Program-made: the position numbers and the translations under genes
In this document: positions 35,095 through 49,324 of the stretch, piece after piece
Numbering within the stretch: the first letter of the stretch is position 1
Layout of the letters: each line of letters opens with the position of its first letter
Notes under the pieces: generated by a model
What the model was told of the DNA's origin: nothing
Database searches by the model: none
What the model saw: the letters and a program-made list of their open reading frames with translations, nothing else
Assembly (NCBI GenBank): GCA_902805475.1
Contig: CADCSX010000025.1
Coordinates: forward strand, 434,001 to 498,000
DNA from: Entonaema liquescens
Taxonomy: Eukaryota > Ascomycota > Sordariomycetes > Xylariales > Xylariaceae
DNA: 64,000 bases
Direction of reading: 5' to 3'

Positions 35095-38000
35095 TTATCG
35101 TCGGAGTTGAAGATACGCGGCAGCTTTATCCCACGCGCCACGGTCAGCAGCAGAGACTTCGCTCTTAAGTGTCTTGACGCCTGCGTGGAGGGCATCAAAG
35201 AAGTTGAAAGCTATCTCCAGATCCTCAAAGAAGTGAGTGGCGTACGGGACGAATGTACCAGGAAACTCTTGCTTCTTTACTGCCTTCTGCTCGGCCGTCT
35301 CATTGGGATGAATGTCATCTAGTAGTGTCTTGACAGCAATGCCAAGAGCAACATCTGTGTCACTCAAAAAGGGTAGCCTAGATGATATTAGTACATGGTT
35401 TATCTTTATTTCGCGATTTATGAAGACTGACCTTTGGCCAATTTCCAAATAATCATCACGCTCTCGTTCCGTTTGTGCAAAGAGTAGCATAGACGCCACG
35501 ATCGCTTCGATGAGATCCCTGTCGGTCTCTCGAATAGACGAGCTCAATGATCGGAAGCACAAGAAATTCTTGCTAAGCGGACCAGTATAACCGTTTGCTT
35601 GGTGACGCAGCTTCAACAGGATTGCGCAACGGCTGATTAGTAGCAGGCTAGCCTTGTCATCATCTGTTCCGTTCATAGGCAAGCCGTTTAGTTCTGGATG
35701 CTGGTTTCGGGTATTAAGTAGGTTAAACCTGAGGAGTTCATAAGCTAAGAGAATCGCTTCGTACAAGCCAGGAACTTGATTGTGCTTTTCAACAGTAGGC
35801 TCGAACGCCTCGAGAGACGTTGCTAAGGCTTGGCCCCAGGATGTGAGTTGGTGAGAATCGTCTACGTAGCCACGCAGATGCAGGAAGCGCCAGAGAGTGA
35901 TTGACGACACCAAATCAGCAGAAGCGATGCCCTTGATCTTATCTTTAGAAATAGTATTTTTTGCAAAATCAGCATTCTTCAGTGCTGTTACTTCAAAGAG
36001 GACAGAACCATGCTTAGCATCGGGATAGTGCTTCTTCGCAACGGCGCTGCTAAGATTCCAGGTATGTGCTCTGTTCAGCGCCTGATTCTCTTGGGGTCTG
36101 TATTCAATCTTATGGGAATACTTCTCATCATACCAAACCTTCACGATAATCGGTTTATACTGTATACCTCTGTGCAGTCGAGGAAGCAGAAGGCTGAGAG
36201 CCGCCTCTCTCAAAGGCATCAGCTGGCTTGTTACCAAAGTTCTATACTCTTCCGACTTGACTCCATCTAGGGTTGGATAAATGACGATCTGGCCGTGAGT
36301 AATCCAGCTGAGCATGCGTGCTCCGATAAGGCCCGTGTTTAGGTAGTGAAATAGCTCGGCTGGTAACTGATAGCCAAGATATTCCCAATTGTCTCGGGTC
36401 AACGTATCGAAGTTATGGACCTTGATTTCTCCAGACTCATCAATGTAGATGAAGTGATCGATGCTCATTCTAGCCTTGCGGTACTTCTGTAACCAGTTTG
36501 AGTCTCTGCTCTTACTCAGAATATCGTTGAACGAGTTACACGCATTAGCGACTGACTTTTCCGAGGTTCGCAGCATGTTAACAGCGTCCTGTACGGATGA
36601 AGGCTGGCGAACAGTAATTTGAGGCTCCTTCAGTGGGGGGAATGTGGGGAGAAAGGTTGTTCCCGCCATCAGCAGCGCATCGATAAATAGAGCCTCGGTC
36701 ACACCTAAAGTTCTGATAATACCCTTCTTGGAGATGGCGGTGAATGTGCCGGCATCCCAGTCAATGAATCGGATAACATGATCCTTGATCGGATAAAGTA
36801 GTAATTCCTGAGAGCCCATGATAGCTGAACACTGCTCTGAGTCGATCATGTCAAAGTATGCCAACTTAGAATTCATCAGTTAGAGAATCTCGATGTCCAA
36901 GAATGATAACTCACTTGCGCGGAGGCGTGAAAGGGGGGAACTAAGAAGTGGAGTCCACGTCGCTTGAGGATACCTTGCAGCAGTGGAAACAGGTTGTGGA
37001 CAAGATAAGCTCCTATGTTATTTGAGCAATATGTCCAAGTGATGAAATAGTTATGAGGGCCGTACCTCGATGGGAGCCAAACGCAGTCACAGCCTCATTG
37101 GCCTGGCTTTGAAAATAGAGGCCCCAAGCCTCATCAGTACCTGCAATCGCTCTCTTCCCTCTCTGGACTAAAACGTCATCCTCGCCTTCGATAGACTGGC
37201 CGTTGAAGATGAAGAAAGGGATAGTTTTGTTGGATTTCCAGCAGTCAAGATCATGTTCGATGTGCGATTGAATGCCAGTCAAGCCGCCGAGGGCAGGGAG
37301 AAGCGGCTCGTGGTAAGGAACGTTGTCGAGAAATAGTTGCAAGTAGTAAGAGGCATCAACTGCAATAGCGCAGTCCTCGAGCTGTGAGACCTCGGCAGTT
37401 CTACAAGATTGTTAGTCCTATTATATTCAAACAGCGCGGGGTAGTGCTTACGCCACTTGCTCATTGATCCAATGATCCTCAAAGGTGCCTACAAAAACCG
37501 ATTAGCAACAGAACCATACAAAACTAGGATAGCAACACTATAGCAGAAGAGAAGCATGGTGGCCTTTTTTGCGAAGTACCATATAAAGCCCCATGTCTCC
37601 TCACTGATCTATTCCACCACTCCTTTACTACAAGCTTCAAGTCGCAGGAGCGACTTGTAACAGGCACAAGCAACCCTTCTCGACGAAGCCAGTCAATAGC
37701 CCGCCTCAGATCAGTCTCGCTAAATGGGACCGGAAAATTTAGCTCGCCCGAGTCGAGCATAGTGCTCGCGAAGTAAAAGAACGACAGAATACGTAAATAC
37801 GCAGATCTGGGCATAGCAATGGCGGTAGGTCGTATGAGCGACAGCGATATTCAAGGCCATAGAGTGGTTGTATGCGAGTGTACGCGAAGACGAGCGAAGA
37901 CGAGCGAAGACACAGCAGAAAGCAATGCCCGGTGTAGGGAACACGAAATTCCTCCAGGAAGTATGCAGTAAAAGAATAAAGGCGAAGACTTACTCGGCAT
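35095..38000 (-). CDS. MKT1: MKT1 post-transcriptional regulator (XPG-like fold)
   Basis: Six exons were inferred: 38000-37994, 37488-37452, 37400-37066, 37012-36915, 36864-35432 and 35377-35095, summing to exactly 730 codons plus stop. Yeast Mkt1 works with the poly(A)-binding-protein partner Pbp1 in translation of selected mRNAs. The N-terminal XPG-like nuclease fold shows DCAIAVDASYYLQLFL, GGLTGIQSHIEHDLDCWK and TIPFFIFNGQSIEG. It continues with SHRGAYLVHNLFPLLQGILK and AYFDMIDSEQCSAIMGSQEL. The C-terminal part shows RSLSSSIRETDRDLIEAIVA and ends AAYLQLRR. The last intron (35378-35431, 54 bp, branch point TACTAAT) has a length divisible by three and no stop, so it can be mistaken for coding. 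The first coding exon is only 7 nt (ATG CCG A), before a 504-bp intron. Confidence 0.85.
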
Positions 38001-39285
<1,285 letters not shown>

Positions 39286-40804
39286 ATGGCCGGAGCTGCA
39301 GCACTTCCTATTATAGACATCTCAGCCAAAGGGGCGGACCAAACACGAATCGCTAAGGAGTTAGTAGATGCTGCGATCGACTATGGCTTTGTCTATATCA
39401 AGACTCGAGATATTTCGGCGGAGCAAATAGATGGCGCTTTCAATGTGGTAGGTAGTAGTTGTTATCTTCATCGCAGTAAGAGTCAAGGGTCAAATTCTAT
39501 TCTTTCACTATGGACAACAGCCAGTCCCTAATCTCATTCCATCTCGTATGTATAGTCGCGCATCTTATTCGATTCGCCTCTTGAGGATAAGCAGCAATGT
39601 AAGATTGAGAAAAACAACCAGGGGTGGTCTGGTATGCATACCGAGACCTTGGACCCCAAGACTCAGAGAGTAAGCTGTATTACCTTACCTATCCAAGACT
39701 GACTTACCGAAGCTAATATACCTGCTCTCTAGGTAGGGGACTTCAAAGAGTTAGTATACATACACAGCCCCAGTCACTATTCTACATATGATGGAGGGAA
39801 ACCTGGGCTGATAAAAGTTACCAAGGGGTTTTAACTTCGGCCCCTTTGCCAACCGCAAGGCTACACAGCCCATCCCGCAGAGCGTTGAGCCTCATCAAGC
39901 AGAGCTCGCCGCCTTCCGGGTTGCATGTCACCAATTATGCCAGAAGCTTCTCCTACTCTTCGGCATCGGGCTGGGAGTAAGATTTTAGCCCTTTTGTTCA
40001 TCCGGACCACGTTTTCTAATCAGCCCAAAGGTCGAACCACCGGAGTTCTTTTCCGCTGCGCATAATCCCAACCTGCCGTCAGGCTCGATCCTGCGTTTCC
40101 TGTACTACCCACCTCCTAGCAGGACACCTGAAGCGCACCCTGATGATGTGCGCGCGGGTGCGCACTCGGACTACGGTTCTATCACCCTCCTGTTCAGGCT
40201 ACGCGGCCAAGCCGGCCTTGAGATTCTCGAGCCCCGCACCGGGCGCTGGGCACCCGTCCCCGTCGATCCGCCTAACACTAGTGAAGACGAGAACACTAAC
40301 GCACCACCGCCTATTCTCGTTAATATCGGCGACTTGCTTTCATACTGGACAAATGGGCTGCTCCGCAGTACAGGTATGTAGTGCTGAGAGTATATCTTCC
40401 ATTCCTGACCTGTACTGGGAGATGTCATCTCCCCGTTAGGTCAAATGAAGAATTACTATTGCTCTTGATATATACCCAAACCCATTACCAGAAGAAGCAA
40501 CCGTTAATACCGACTGCTAGTTCACCGTGTCGCCTTCCCCTCAGCGCCAGAGGCTCTTGCAGCCGGCGAGTCCACTGCTGATCCGCGGTACTCAGTCGTC
40601 TACTTTTGCCACCCCGCCAATGATACGCTACTGGCGACCGTCCCGAGCGAGCGTGTCAAGGCAGCGAGTCGAAACGAGAATGATACTGCCCGTAATCAGG
40701 GCTTAAGCAATGGCAAGAGGGTACTAACGGCGGATGAGCACCTCCAGATGCGGCTACAAGCGACGTATCTACAGATGTACAAGGAGGACGGAGGAAAGGA
40801 GTAA
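39286..40804 (+). CDS. 2-oxoglutarate/Fe(II) oxygenase (IPNS-like)
   Basis: Six exons were inferred: 39286-39447, 39556-39669, 39733-39749, 39826-39976, 40031-40373 and 40521-40804. They give 356 residues, with a 17-nt third exon. The family couples substrate oxidation to 2-oxoglutarate decarboxylation at a cytosolic non-haem iron centre. The N-terminal DIOX_N block is LPIIDISAKGADQTRIAKEL and YGFVYIK. The iron ligands are His193 and Asp195 (GAHSDYGSITLLF) and His264 (VHRV). The 2-oxoglutarate-binding pair is Arg285-x-Ser287 (PRYSVVYF). All key residues are present, so it looks functional. Homologues act in many catabolic and secondary pathways, and neighbours give no hint of the substrate. 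ATG 39286 is preferred over an in-frame ATG four codons upstream because it matches the family start. Confidence 0.87.
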
Positions 40805-42426
40805 GAAGAAAGCAAGTGAACAGGAGGCTAAAGAGAGTCTTGGCGAGTTATTATGCGCACGTGTAACGGTCGCCAATGACGGAAGATTTAGCGCCGCATA
40901 TGAGTGTCGGAGTCGACATTGAGGTAAGAGGAAATAGAAAGTAGCGATAGCGTGTAGTTTAGATGCCTGAGCTTATATTAGGAATATAAAGATAGGATAG
41001 TTATAAATGGATTGTCTTACTAGGCAACCGTGGACGAGCTAATAGGAGGCGACCACACATTTTGTATACTTCATTTACGAGCAAACCCTACCCAAGAATA
41101 TCCCTCCTCTTTGGTCATACGATCGGTAGATACATCTCCCTCATCCCACAAGGTATACACACGCCAGAAACTCGATACACGGCGTCGCAACATCCGATAT
41201 CCCTTCACCATCCACTCTCCTAATAGTACCGACAAGGTCTCAATCTGCCCGTAATACCTTGTAGTCCCCATCCCCCGAGCAGCCATAAGGGTTCTCGTAG
41301 CTCTTCACGTGTCTCATGCGCCCGGATAGACGCTGCATGCGGTCGAGGATACACGACATAGCGATGTAGGAGAGGTGGGGAGGGGGCGTTGGGGCCGGAA
41401 GTCGTCCGGTACAGTAGCGTTTGAGTAATCGGCCACGGGGTGTTCTTTTTCGTATGGTGATCATTTGAGGTTAGTTTGTAGTTCGATGTTTCTATTTTAA
41501 AAGTGATGTTCCTTAAAAGCAAGTTAAATAGTAACCACGACAAGATCCCACAAATATCAGTTACCAACAAAGACGAAGACCACATCCCATTTCTCTGATA
41601 GGAGCACAGGGTAGATTTAGAAAACCGCACTTCATTTATTGGATGCTGTCGCAGTAAATTAGATGAGCAGAGCTATTCTGGCCTGGGTCCTCCCTATCCC
41701 TTTTCGGCCAGCCTGGGTATTTCAAATGCCCAACGTCCCAAACCGCATGAGCCGCTAAAACTCCTGCCTAGTTTTAAACGGCACTTCTGTAAACGAGCCA
41801 GCCGGATATATATATAATTTACTTCAAATCTCCGCCGAGTCATCCTCGTCCCTGATTCCTAGGTCGTAGATATGGTGAACTCTTTTTTTTTTTTTTTTGC
41901 GACTGGCCCCATTCGTCTTTTTAATGAATCCATCCTCCATCCCATAACCGGTTTAAGAAGATATTGGAACCTCGCCAAGCTATCTAGGTCGCTTCAGGCG
42001 TTCCAAGATACGGCGGGTATGAGTAGAAACTTTTGTAACCTAACGCCGATAAATATATAATAGATAGATAAATATGGCCGGGCAACGCTCTAATCATTAT
42101 GCTGTCCCTGACAACCAATGCACTGGCGATGACCGGACGCCCCTGCCAGTTTTCAAATGCAATATCTTATGATGTCTTGCCAACCAAATATGCTTTCTTG
42201 TCGTATAGCCGTTGTTATCTTGTCGGTTTGTGCCGAGCCAGGGGCCTGTCTAGAGCAGCCAAGCCCATGCAGATGCTTTAGAAGATTAATGCGTATGGGA
42301 GGCGAATAACAACTTCTAACTTCAAGTTGCACTCTCCTAGAGAATAATCTCGTTAAAGAATTATACCATGTAGTCCTCGCGTGTTTAGTCGCCGGAATGG
42401 CCATGGCATGCACAGTAACCTATTAC
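40805..42426. other. Convergent intergenic region with possible gene fragment
   Basis: No firm gene. The minus strand 41464-41071 has coding-like text (HLSYIAMSCILDRMQRLSGR, later YYGQIETLSVLLGEWM and YRMLRRRVSSFW) split by one frame change near 41275. I do not recognise the family. A T18 run lies near 41881-41899. Confidence 0.35.
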
Positions 42427-43959
42427 TTATGCCAGCCATGACTCTTCGTCTCTTTTAAGTCCCCTCTGCAATATCTACTGTTAGTTCCTAAGCAATAAAA
42501 AAGGGGTGGTCCGCCCCCGAAGAATGACAAAAATAGTCTTGCATCCGAAACCGTACATCCCGCATCGAAGAGAGTTAGAATAGTAAGCACCACTCACCAT
42601 TATTAATCCTTCATCCAAGGACTCATCATCACCTTCACCGCCGTCATCTTCCCCGTTGTCAACCACTTCTCCGTGTTCCTCCCCCGGGCCTTCGGGCTCA
42701 GGGACAACGTCATCGCCGTACATCCAAGTCATCCCATTTGCCTCCTCTTCTAATGGGAAAATCTCGCGCGCGTATTCTTCTAATCCCCTCGGCCCTTCCC
42801 ATAAAGCCAAAGCATCTTCGGGGCATCTTCTGTCAAGTTCCAGGTCTCCAAAATATGGCGGCTGTTTTTGAGGGTCGGTATTGTTCGGCGAGAAGAGCTT
42901 CTCTAATGCTTCCAGCTGTTCTCGATAGCCCTCCGGAATCTTTACTCTTACTTCTATAGGGCCGTGCTTATAACGAACGCGCCTGCCTACCCCTCGCTCG
43001 AACGCTTTGCAGGCTTCCACGGGTGTCAAATACTCGTAAGCCAGCGCGATGCGCTTTCCGTTCCACTTCTCCGGGCCGTCCTTAAATAGCTGAATAATAG
43101 CTGGTCCGACGTCATGTTCGGCGTCTAGCCAGGGAAGCTTGGCGTGCGGGTGAAAAGGGGCTTGCCATACAAACGAACCATCCGACTGCAATTCCATACA
43201 AAATAGCGGATAGCGGAGTGACGTGAAATTGTTATTGTAAATTCCAGTGTAGACGAATGTAGCTGGTAAACCTATTTTGCGAACGTATTTCTCCACCTCA
43301 TGCTTAGCCGCCCAAAGGGGTAACGAGGGCCATTCTGGATTATAAGCCGCGTGGTCGGGCATGGATGAGTATACGTAATGCTGGACGCCTGCCTTTTTTG
43401 CTGCATCCGCAATAGCTTCTCCTATTTGTAATTCATTGCCGTAAAATGTCGTGTTGATGAAAGCCAGCTGTGCGCCGTTGAAGAGCTGCGAGATTAGAGT
43501 GCGGTTGACTAGAATTCCGGGAAGGTGTCCGTGTACAGTAACGTCCCTTTTATCGTCGGGCTTATTTCGTATATAAAGCTCTCCTACGAAAACCGTAACA
43601 TTCGGATTCGTTGAAACTTCGGTAGCTATAACACCTTCAAGATTGCGAAGCTGGGCGCGGACCCTATAACCTACAGCGGTAGCTATCCGGATTAATGAGG
43701 CGGCTTGACGGCCACTTGCATTAATAATGGCAATGGTCTTGTCCGGTGACGGCGTTGACCGTTTTAAAGGACGATAGGTCAGCGAGTTGTTTCGGGACAT
43801 GGCAGTGAGAGGTGAGCTCTCCGAATACGAAGACCGTGTATGTTTGTGTCTTGTGCCGTGCGTCACCGAGGACTTGGGAGAGGAAGCATTGCTCTTCTCG
43901 CTAGGGACTGGTCGAAAAACCAAGTCAGTCCTAATAGGAATGGGATTTGTAGAAGGCAT
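42427..43959 (-). CDS. nmrA: Nitrogen metabolite repression regulator NmrA
   Basis: Exon 1 (43959-42598) and a 13-codon last exon (42465-42427) are joined in phase 0 across a 132-bp intron (GTGAGT..TGCAG), giving 466 residues. NmrA-type proteins bind NAD(P) and the GATA factor AreA/NIT2 and dampen nitrogen-catabolic gene expression in the nucleus. The Rossmann motif is KTIAIINASGRQAASLIR near residues 74-91. Further family blocks are YVYSSMPDHAAYNPEWPSLP, FVYTGIYNNNFTSLRYPLF and LPWLDAEHDVGPAIIQLFKD. An acidic stretch precedes the end, and the last exon gives the conserved tail RGLKRDEESWLA. Without that exon the protein would run into an unrelated tail. A Ser-rich N-terminal extension of ~70 residues contains another possible start (MSRNNSL). 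Confidence 0.9.
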
Positions 43960-46900
43960 GGCGAAATAGAACCAGTTCCCACTCGGGGTCTTAACACTCG
44001 AGCTTTTGTGTAACACAACAGAGCTAGGTTATGAATACCGTGAAAAAAAAAAAGGAATAGAGGCGAACTCGGACAGCTAGACGGGCGCGTGACGTCCCGA
44101 TGATGCAAGAAGCGAAGAGACCAACCCGAAGCCGCAACTATGGAAGAGAAAAGGGAACCGTTACGGCCATCGAAGAAAGCTGTAAAGAGAAGCTGTCGTA
44201 GAATGAACTTGTGGTGTGGGTTTACTCGAAGGGTAAAGGTGAGGGCCAATGGGGCCGAACTTATTTCTAGGGTTGATGATAGTTCTTGTTCAGGTGGATA
44301 GAAAAGTAGACAGGGTAGGCAAGGTAGACAAGGTAAGGCAAGGTAAGAAAAAGATAGCGTGGAACCAAGAAAGCTCAGGTGACTATATAAGATAGGTGGA
44401 AGCCAAAGTGGAAAAGCAGAGAAGTACAAATAACCAGAAAAAAATAAAATAAAAAGTCGAGTAACCCAAAAAAATTCAAAGTAGGCACTGTAGGGACAAG
44501 TTTAATTTTGCCGGCTGTTGGCTGTTGGGTGGTCTTGACCGTGGCAGGTCCAGTTCTGGGAAACCAGGCACGCAATATCTTAGTCGACTATCTGAAAGTC
44601 TGAAAAGTGGATATACTACGGATGGGAATTTTTTAAACCATCTGCATAGTCCCGATTGAGGACCTTGACGGAGGTACCCTTCGGGCGGGTTAGTACCTAA
44701 GCGTAGTTGCGTAGCGTAGCGACTTCCCAGGGTCTAGCACAAAACGCTTGTTCTTGCTTAAAAGTAGAAGACGGTTTCTTTTGCCTGGTCATTCTAACAT
44801 ACCTCGGATACGGTAGCTTTACGATAAGCTTGAGCGAAAAAGAAAAAAAAAAGGTATCGTATTCCTATATGATATACGATATAGGGTTTGCGCGTAGTTA
44901 CGTTAGATACGTATGTTAGGTAAAGAATAGTTAAATGGATTTAAGACTTAGAAACGGTATACCTCAGGGCATGTATACGTATATTCGTAGGTATATGTGA
45001 AAGTATGGTAGACCCGGTGGATCGATCAAAGTATTCTTAAGGAGGAGTGTTCATAGGTTATAAAAGAGAGAAGGTTGAAGTACATATGCAGACGTACATG
45101 CCTTACATGTATGCATATACCTAATATCAAGAAGGCATAGTATGTTTTTAGATAGGCTAGAAAGGTCATGGAGGGTATGACGAGACTCGGACTATTTCGA
45201 TACATATAGGGTATGGTTTGTTATGGGTTGGTATGAGGTGCTGGTATGGGTGGTGCTGGGGGGCCTCTTGTGAAATCCGGGGAACTGCCACCAAGTTATT
45301 GATCTAATCGACTAATCGACTAATCCACTCTAACCGGAGCGAAGGTTTGCATACTTATGTACGTGCTAACGAGTAGCAGCAAAGTAGCATGAAACACCAG
45401 TCGAGCGCACAAAGGAAAAAAAAAGAGAACTAAGAAAATTTATACATCCAAGTACCCGAGGGGTAACAGGTAACCTACCTCCTTACGTTGATAGATGACG
45501 TTCGAAATCTCTTATCTTAACTTTATACACAGACGCGTATAAATACCTATGTATCAGAGATACGAACAGACCCCATCTAATGTATGTAAGATTGATTAAA
45601 GGTAAGCCTAACAAGGAGAGGCTGACGGCAAATGCGAAATTGTACATACGTTGAAGGTACGTATATAAGTAGATCCATTTATGTAGGTAGGTTGGGTATC
45701 CATTGGAACTACCTATTAAGAAAGGAAATCACTTACATCAAGGCATATAAGTACCTAACCTAACCTAACCTAACCTAACCTACTCTATTCTCAACTATAT
45801 GTGGTAAGGGTTGGTGGCACGATAACCCCAATAAGAATGCGCTAGGCTGGAGCGTGGACGGCGGAAGAGAAGTCTAATACAGCACGAGTTAGTTTATTAG
45901 TAATAGAAGTCGGAAAGCGGCTCAGACTAAAATAGGACAGGGTAAGTAAGGTGACTGGCCGTTTAAATGTAAGGGAATAAAGATACATGGATAGCAGTAT
46001 GCTGCTTGATATAAATGTAGGTACCTGTACCTTATCATATACCTACCTAGGTAACTAATATAGATACGTCAGGTGGTATAGGTGATTCTACATAGTACTC
46101 GTCGATAAGGGGTTGAATTTTTAAATGATATGGTACGAAGCATGGGTATCATAAATCCGCAATTATCGAGTTTTTGAGAAGCGGTGAATATTATTTGGTA
46201 TAAGTTGGTGTGTCAAATAAAATGTATTCAAAGACAAGTTAGGTAGATTGGTTATCGCGGGTACCACATGGGAATAGACTTCCGATTCTTTTTATCAATC
46301 GAAGTCGTCAGGTTTCCCCTTATCGCTTTTTCCCGGGTTATAACTCGCCGATCCGATACGTGATTGATCGCATGCGGTATCAATGGTAATACTCAAATTA
46401 GGAGGGTGGCTGCAGTTGATTGGTCTGATCGATCATGCGGTCTGATTATGGAATCCAACGAGATCGGAGCCTGACCGAACATCATAATGTACTTCGTTAA
46501 TTGTGCGAATTCAAGGAATATTTTTTTTTATTGATTTGTACTCGTGGACGGTACCAGACATAGGTACCTACCCGACTATGGGCGCGTATGTACCTGATGT
46601 TCCTAATGTTACTTAAGGAATGGAGACAAACTTGGCGAGAGTTAGCTAATGGGAATTCCCAGGTCCATTTATATGACAGCTGTTAATCACGTTTTCGGGC
46701 TCGTCTCTTACTATAGTAAAGAGTTTTTGACTTGGCCCAGTACTCTCTCAGGTTTGGATAAGTGGTAGCGGTAGGTTACAAGCCGGTTCGGTTTTATGAC
46801 AGCACAGCTTATCAAAATGAAGAGGAAAAAAAGAAAAAATTTTCTCTGGTTCTTTTCCTGCTCTTGTTGAAGGGGGAGCAAACTGGATACTAGCATGATT

Positions 46901-48851
46901 ATGATTATGTAAAATGATGGAACACCGTTGGTCGGTTATGGGATAATGCGTCTAAAGATATATGCACTTACATAACAGTATGTACCTAACCTTAGCTGCT
47001 TTAGGTACCTGACCTTACTGATGTCCGTTGCCCATTGTCCGATACCTAAGCTCCTTAATAAATCATCATCTACACATATTCTACATGTAAGACTTCTAGT
47101 CGATCTCGGAGGTGGGCTTGTTCCCTGAATGCTTGGAACAAGTTTGCAGAACAGGTAACAGATAGTTACCACATAATCATAAGAGCAGACAGGGTCAATC
47201 GGACCTATGTCAGCTTCGACATGCCGCATAGGGAGAGATACCTTATTATTATTATACCCAGCCTCACTGTTACGCACACATTGAGTAGCGAATGCGATAG
47301 GCACATTCTATCCGATGAGTTTCTATCTGATTCGAGGGGAACACAAGGAGGCTGGCATATTACATATGTTGATCCTCCCCTTTCGTCCGTGGCGTTGCGG
47401 AGAGCGTCTGGCGTCAAACCACATGGTTAACAGGACCTGTCCTGTCCTATTGCCATTGCGACGGTACGAGCAAAATCCAACGTACGCCATAGATAATATT
47501 CTTGCGCTTCTGCATACCAGCCTACCTACCTAGGTGGTAGTTAAGCACCAGCCGCAGGATGATGATGGTAGTGGTGATCGAGGGGTACAGATTTCCCTTC
47601 TTCCCCAAAAGGATCGACAGATAACCGTCGGCCAATAAGGTCGGATATATGTTGGAAATCCTTGTCCCAGAAACGAGATAGGCGCGAATTCTTTAATGTC
47701 GTAACGGCAGAATCCTGTCTGCCTGTCTGTCAGGTAACCTTAAGGGAACAACCAACTCTTGCGCCACGGCGTTGTGAAAGAAGCTTACGAACCCGTCTTA
47801 CCGCAGTACATCGCGAGAAATCCGACGTAGATATCAGGTAGATAGAGACGGACCGAGTCGGCCAGGTCCGATTGATAGCATACCTAGGTAATCTAGCAAA
47901 TCGCAAATTGCACGTGAACGTTACCGCCGCAATTCTCGGGTCGCCGTTGGAGGATATGATCTCGCATGCCGTTACAGTAAACCCTATGCATACCTACATT
48001 CCCATACATCCATTCATCCTACATAGACGAGGTAGGAGAGCACCCTTTGATAATAGATAGCTGGTTGGCCAGGGCTATCTTCCCACCTACACACTACGAA
48101 TTTCTATTTGTTTCACGAATATTCATTACCAACCGTAGCCTGCCTCATACTGATATGATAAACCCTTTGCCTTGGTTTAGTAGGTACTCCCGAAAGCCTA
48201 AGACAATAGGCAATACAATAATACTCTTCGCTTTCGCTTCTGCGCTCTCCGAATCCCCCGCTGTAGAAAAAGCTCTAGGGGAACAAAAAGAAAGACCCAG
48301 ACCGGTCTACGCTGTGAAACCAATTATCAAAAAAAGGATAGACATGTTTCGCATGATGTTTATGCCCATTCAAGCCTGTCGACCCGACCCGTTCGCTAAC
48401 TAGCTGGAAAAGCTCTTTAGCAGACCAAAAATCAAAGATCCTTACCTGTTAGGCCGTCCAGGTAGGTCCTATGTAAAAAAGATTCCCCCATGACTCGCCG
48501 GAATGAAGACCGATGCAGGCCAGGCGAGGGGTTCGTTGTTATACCAGAGTGGAATCTGATGGCGAAGATATCTTGGCATTAGGTATCTTTTAGTAAATAA
48601 AAAGCCATGGGTCGTATTGATGCAATCGAGCATGTTTTCAAAGGCCCTGGCCAGCTTTGGGTTTTTTTTTTCCTCTCTTCTCCTTTCCCCTTGTAACATG
48701 ATTTTTTTTTGTTCTCTTTACAAAATAGTCGCGCCGGATGTTGCGTGCTATTACGTACAAAACAGCCAAGCGAACATCCTTCTTGGAGGCTCAACCACTA
48801 CGTTTGCCGTCATCACCTCAGCGAAAAGTCCCTTCTTAGCGCCAAGGATGC
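43960..48851. other. Long gene-free region
   Basis: These 4.9 kb have no recognisable gene. Repetitive features include imperfect AGGTAGACAAGGTAAGG repeats near 44290-44350, a 5-bp ACCTA array at 45753-45782, and several TACCTAGGTA-like palindromes (46040-46060, 47525-47535, 47878-47890). The 43960-44600 part should hold the nmrA promoter. Confidence 0.5.
45753..45782. repeat. (ACCTA)6 array
   Basis: Six tandem copies of ACCTA (TTAGG-type on the other strand). It is a 5-mer, not the CCCTAA hexamer of fungal telomeres, and lies far from any contig end in this window. Confidence 0.85.
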
Positions 48852-49104
48852 TATGGCAGACCATATATACCACTTTGCCAAAATCGATTTTGGTTAACCA
48901 TTAAATTAGATTTAATTAAACGCATTTCAATTTTATCGGTTAAATATTTGAAATTTAATAATTAATATTTATATTTTATATAAATTAATTAAATATATTA
49001 TTATAAATAATTTGTTAAAATAATATTATTTTTATAAAAAAATTATATATTATTTTAAAAAAATATTTTATTATATATATTTTATTTATTTAAATTTATT
49101 TAAT

Positions 49105-49210
49105 TATTTAATTTATAATATAATTTATAATATAATTTATAATATAATTTATAATATAATTTATAATATAATTTATAATATAATTTACGATATAATTTAC
49201 GATATAATTT
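49105..49210. repeat. 12-bp AT tandem array inside the element
   Basis: About eight copies of ATTTATAATATA; the last two are variants with ACG (ATTTACGATATA). It lies within the TIR-flanked element. Confidence 0.8.
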
Positions 49211-49324
49211 TTTAAATTATTAAATTTTATTATATATAATACGATTTACCGAATTTTAATTTTCGTATAAAATTCGTATATTTATTTAAATAAATATTTA
49301 TTTATTTATATTTAATAAATTATT

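Noticed and set aside
37524..37814. 96-codon frame inside the first MKT1 intron
   Set aside because: The exact codon total of the MKT1 model supports an intron here. The frame has no known motif.
45753..45782. Telomere repeat
   Set aside because: The unit is a 5-mer and the array is only 30 bases, while fungal telomeres are normally TTAGGG.
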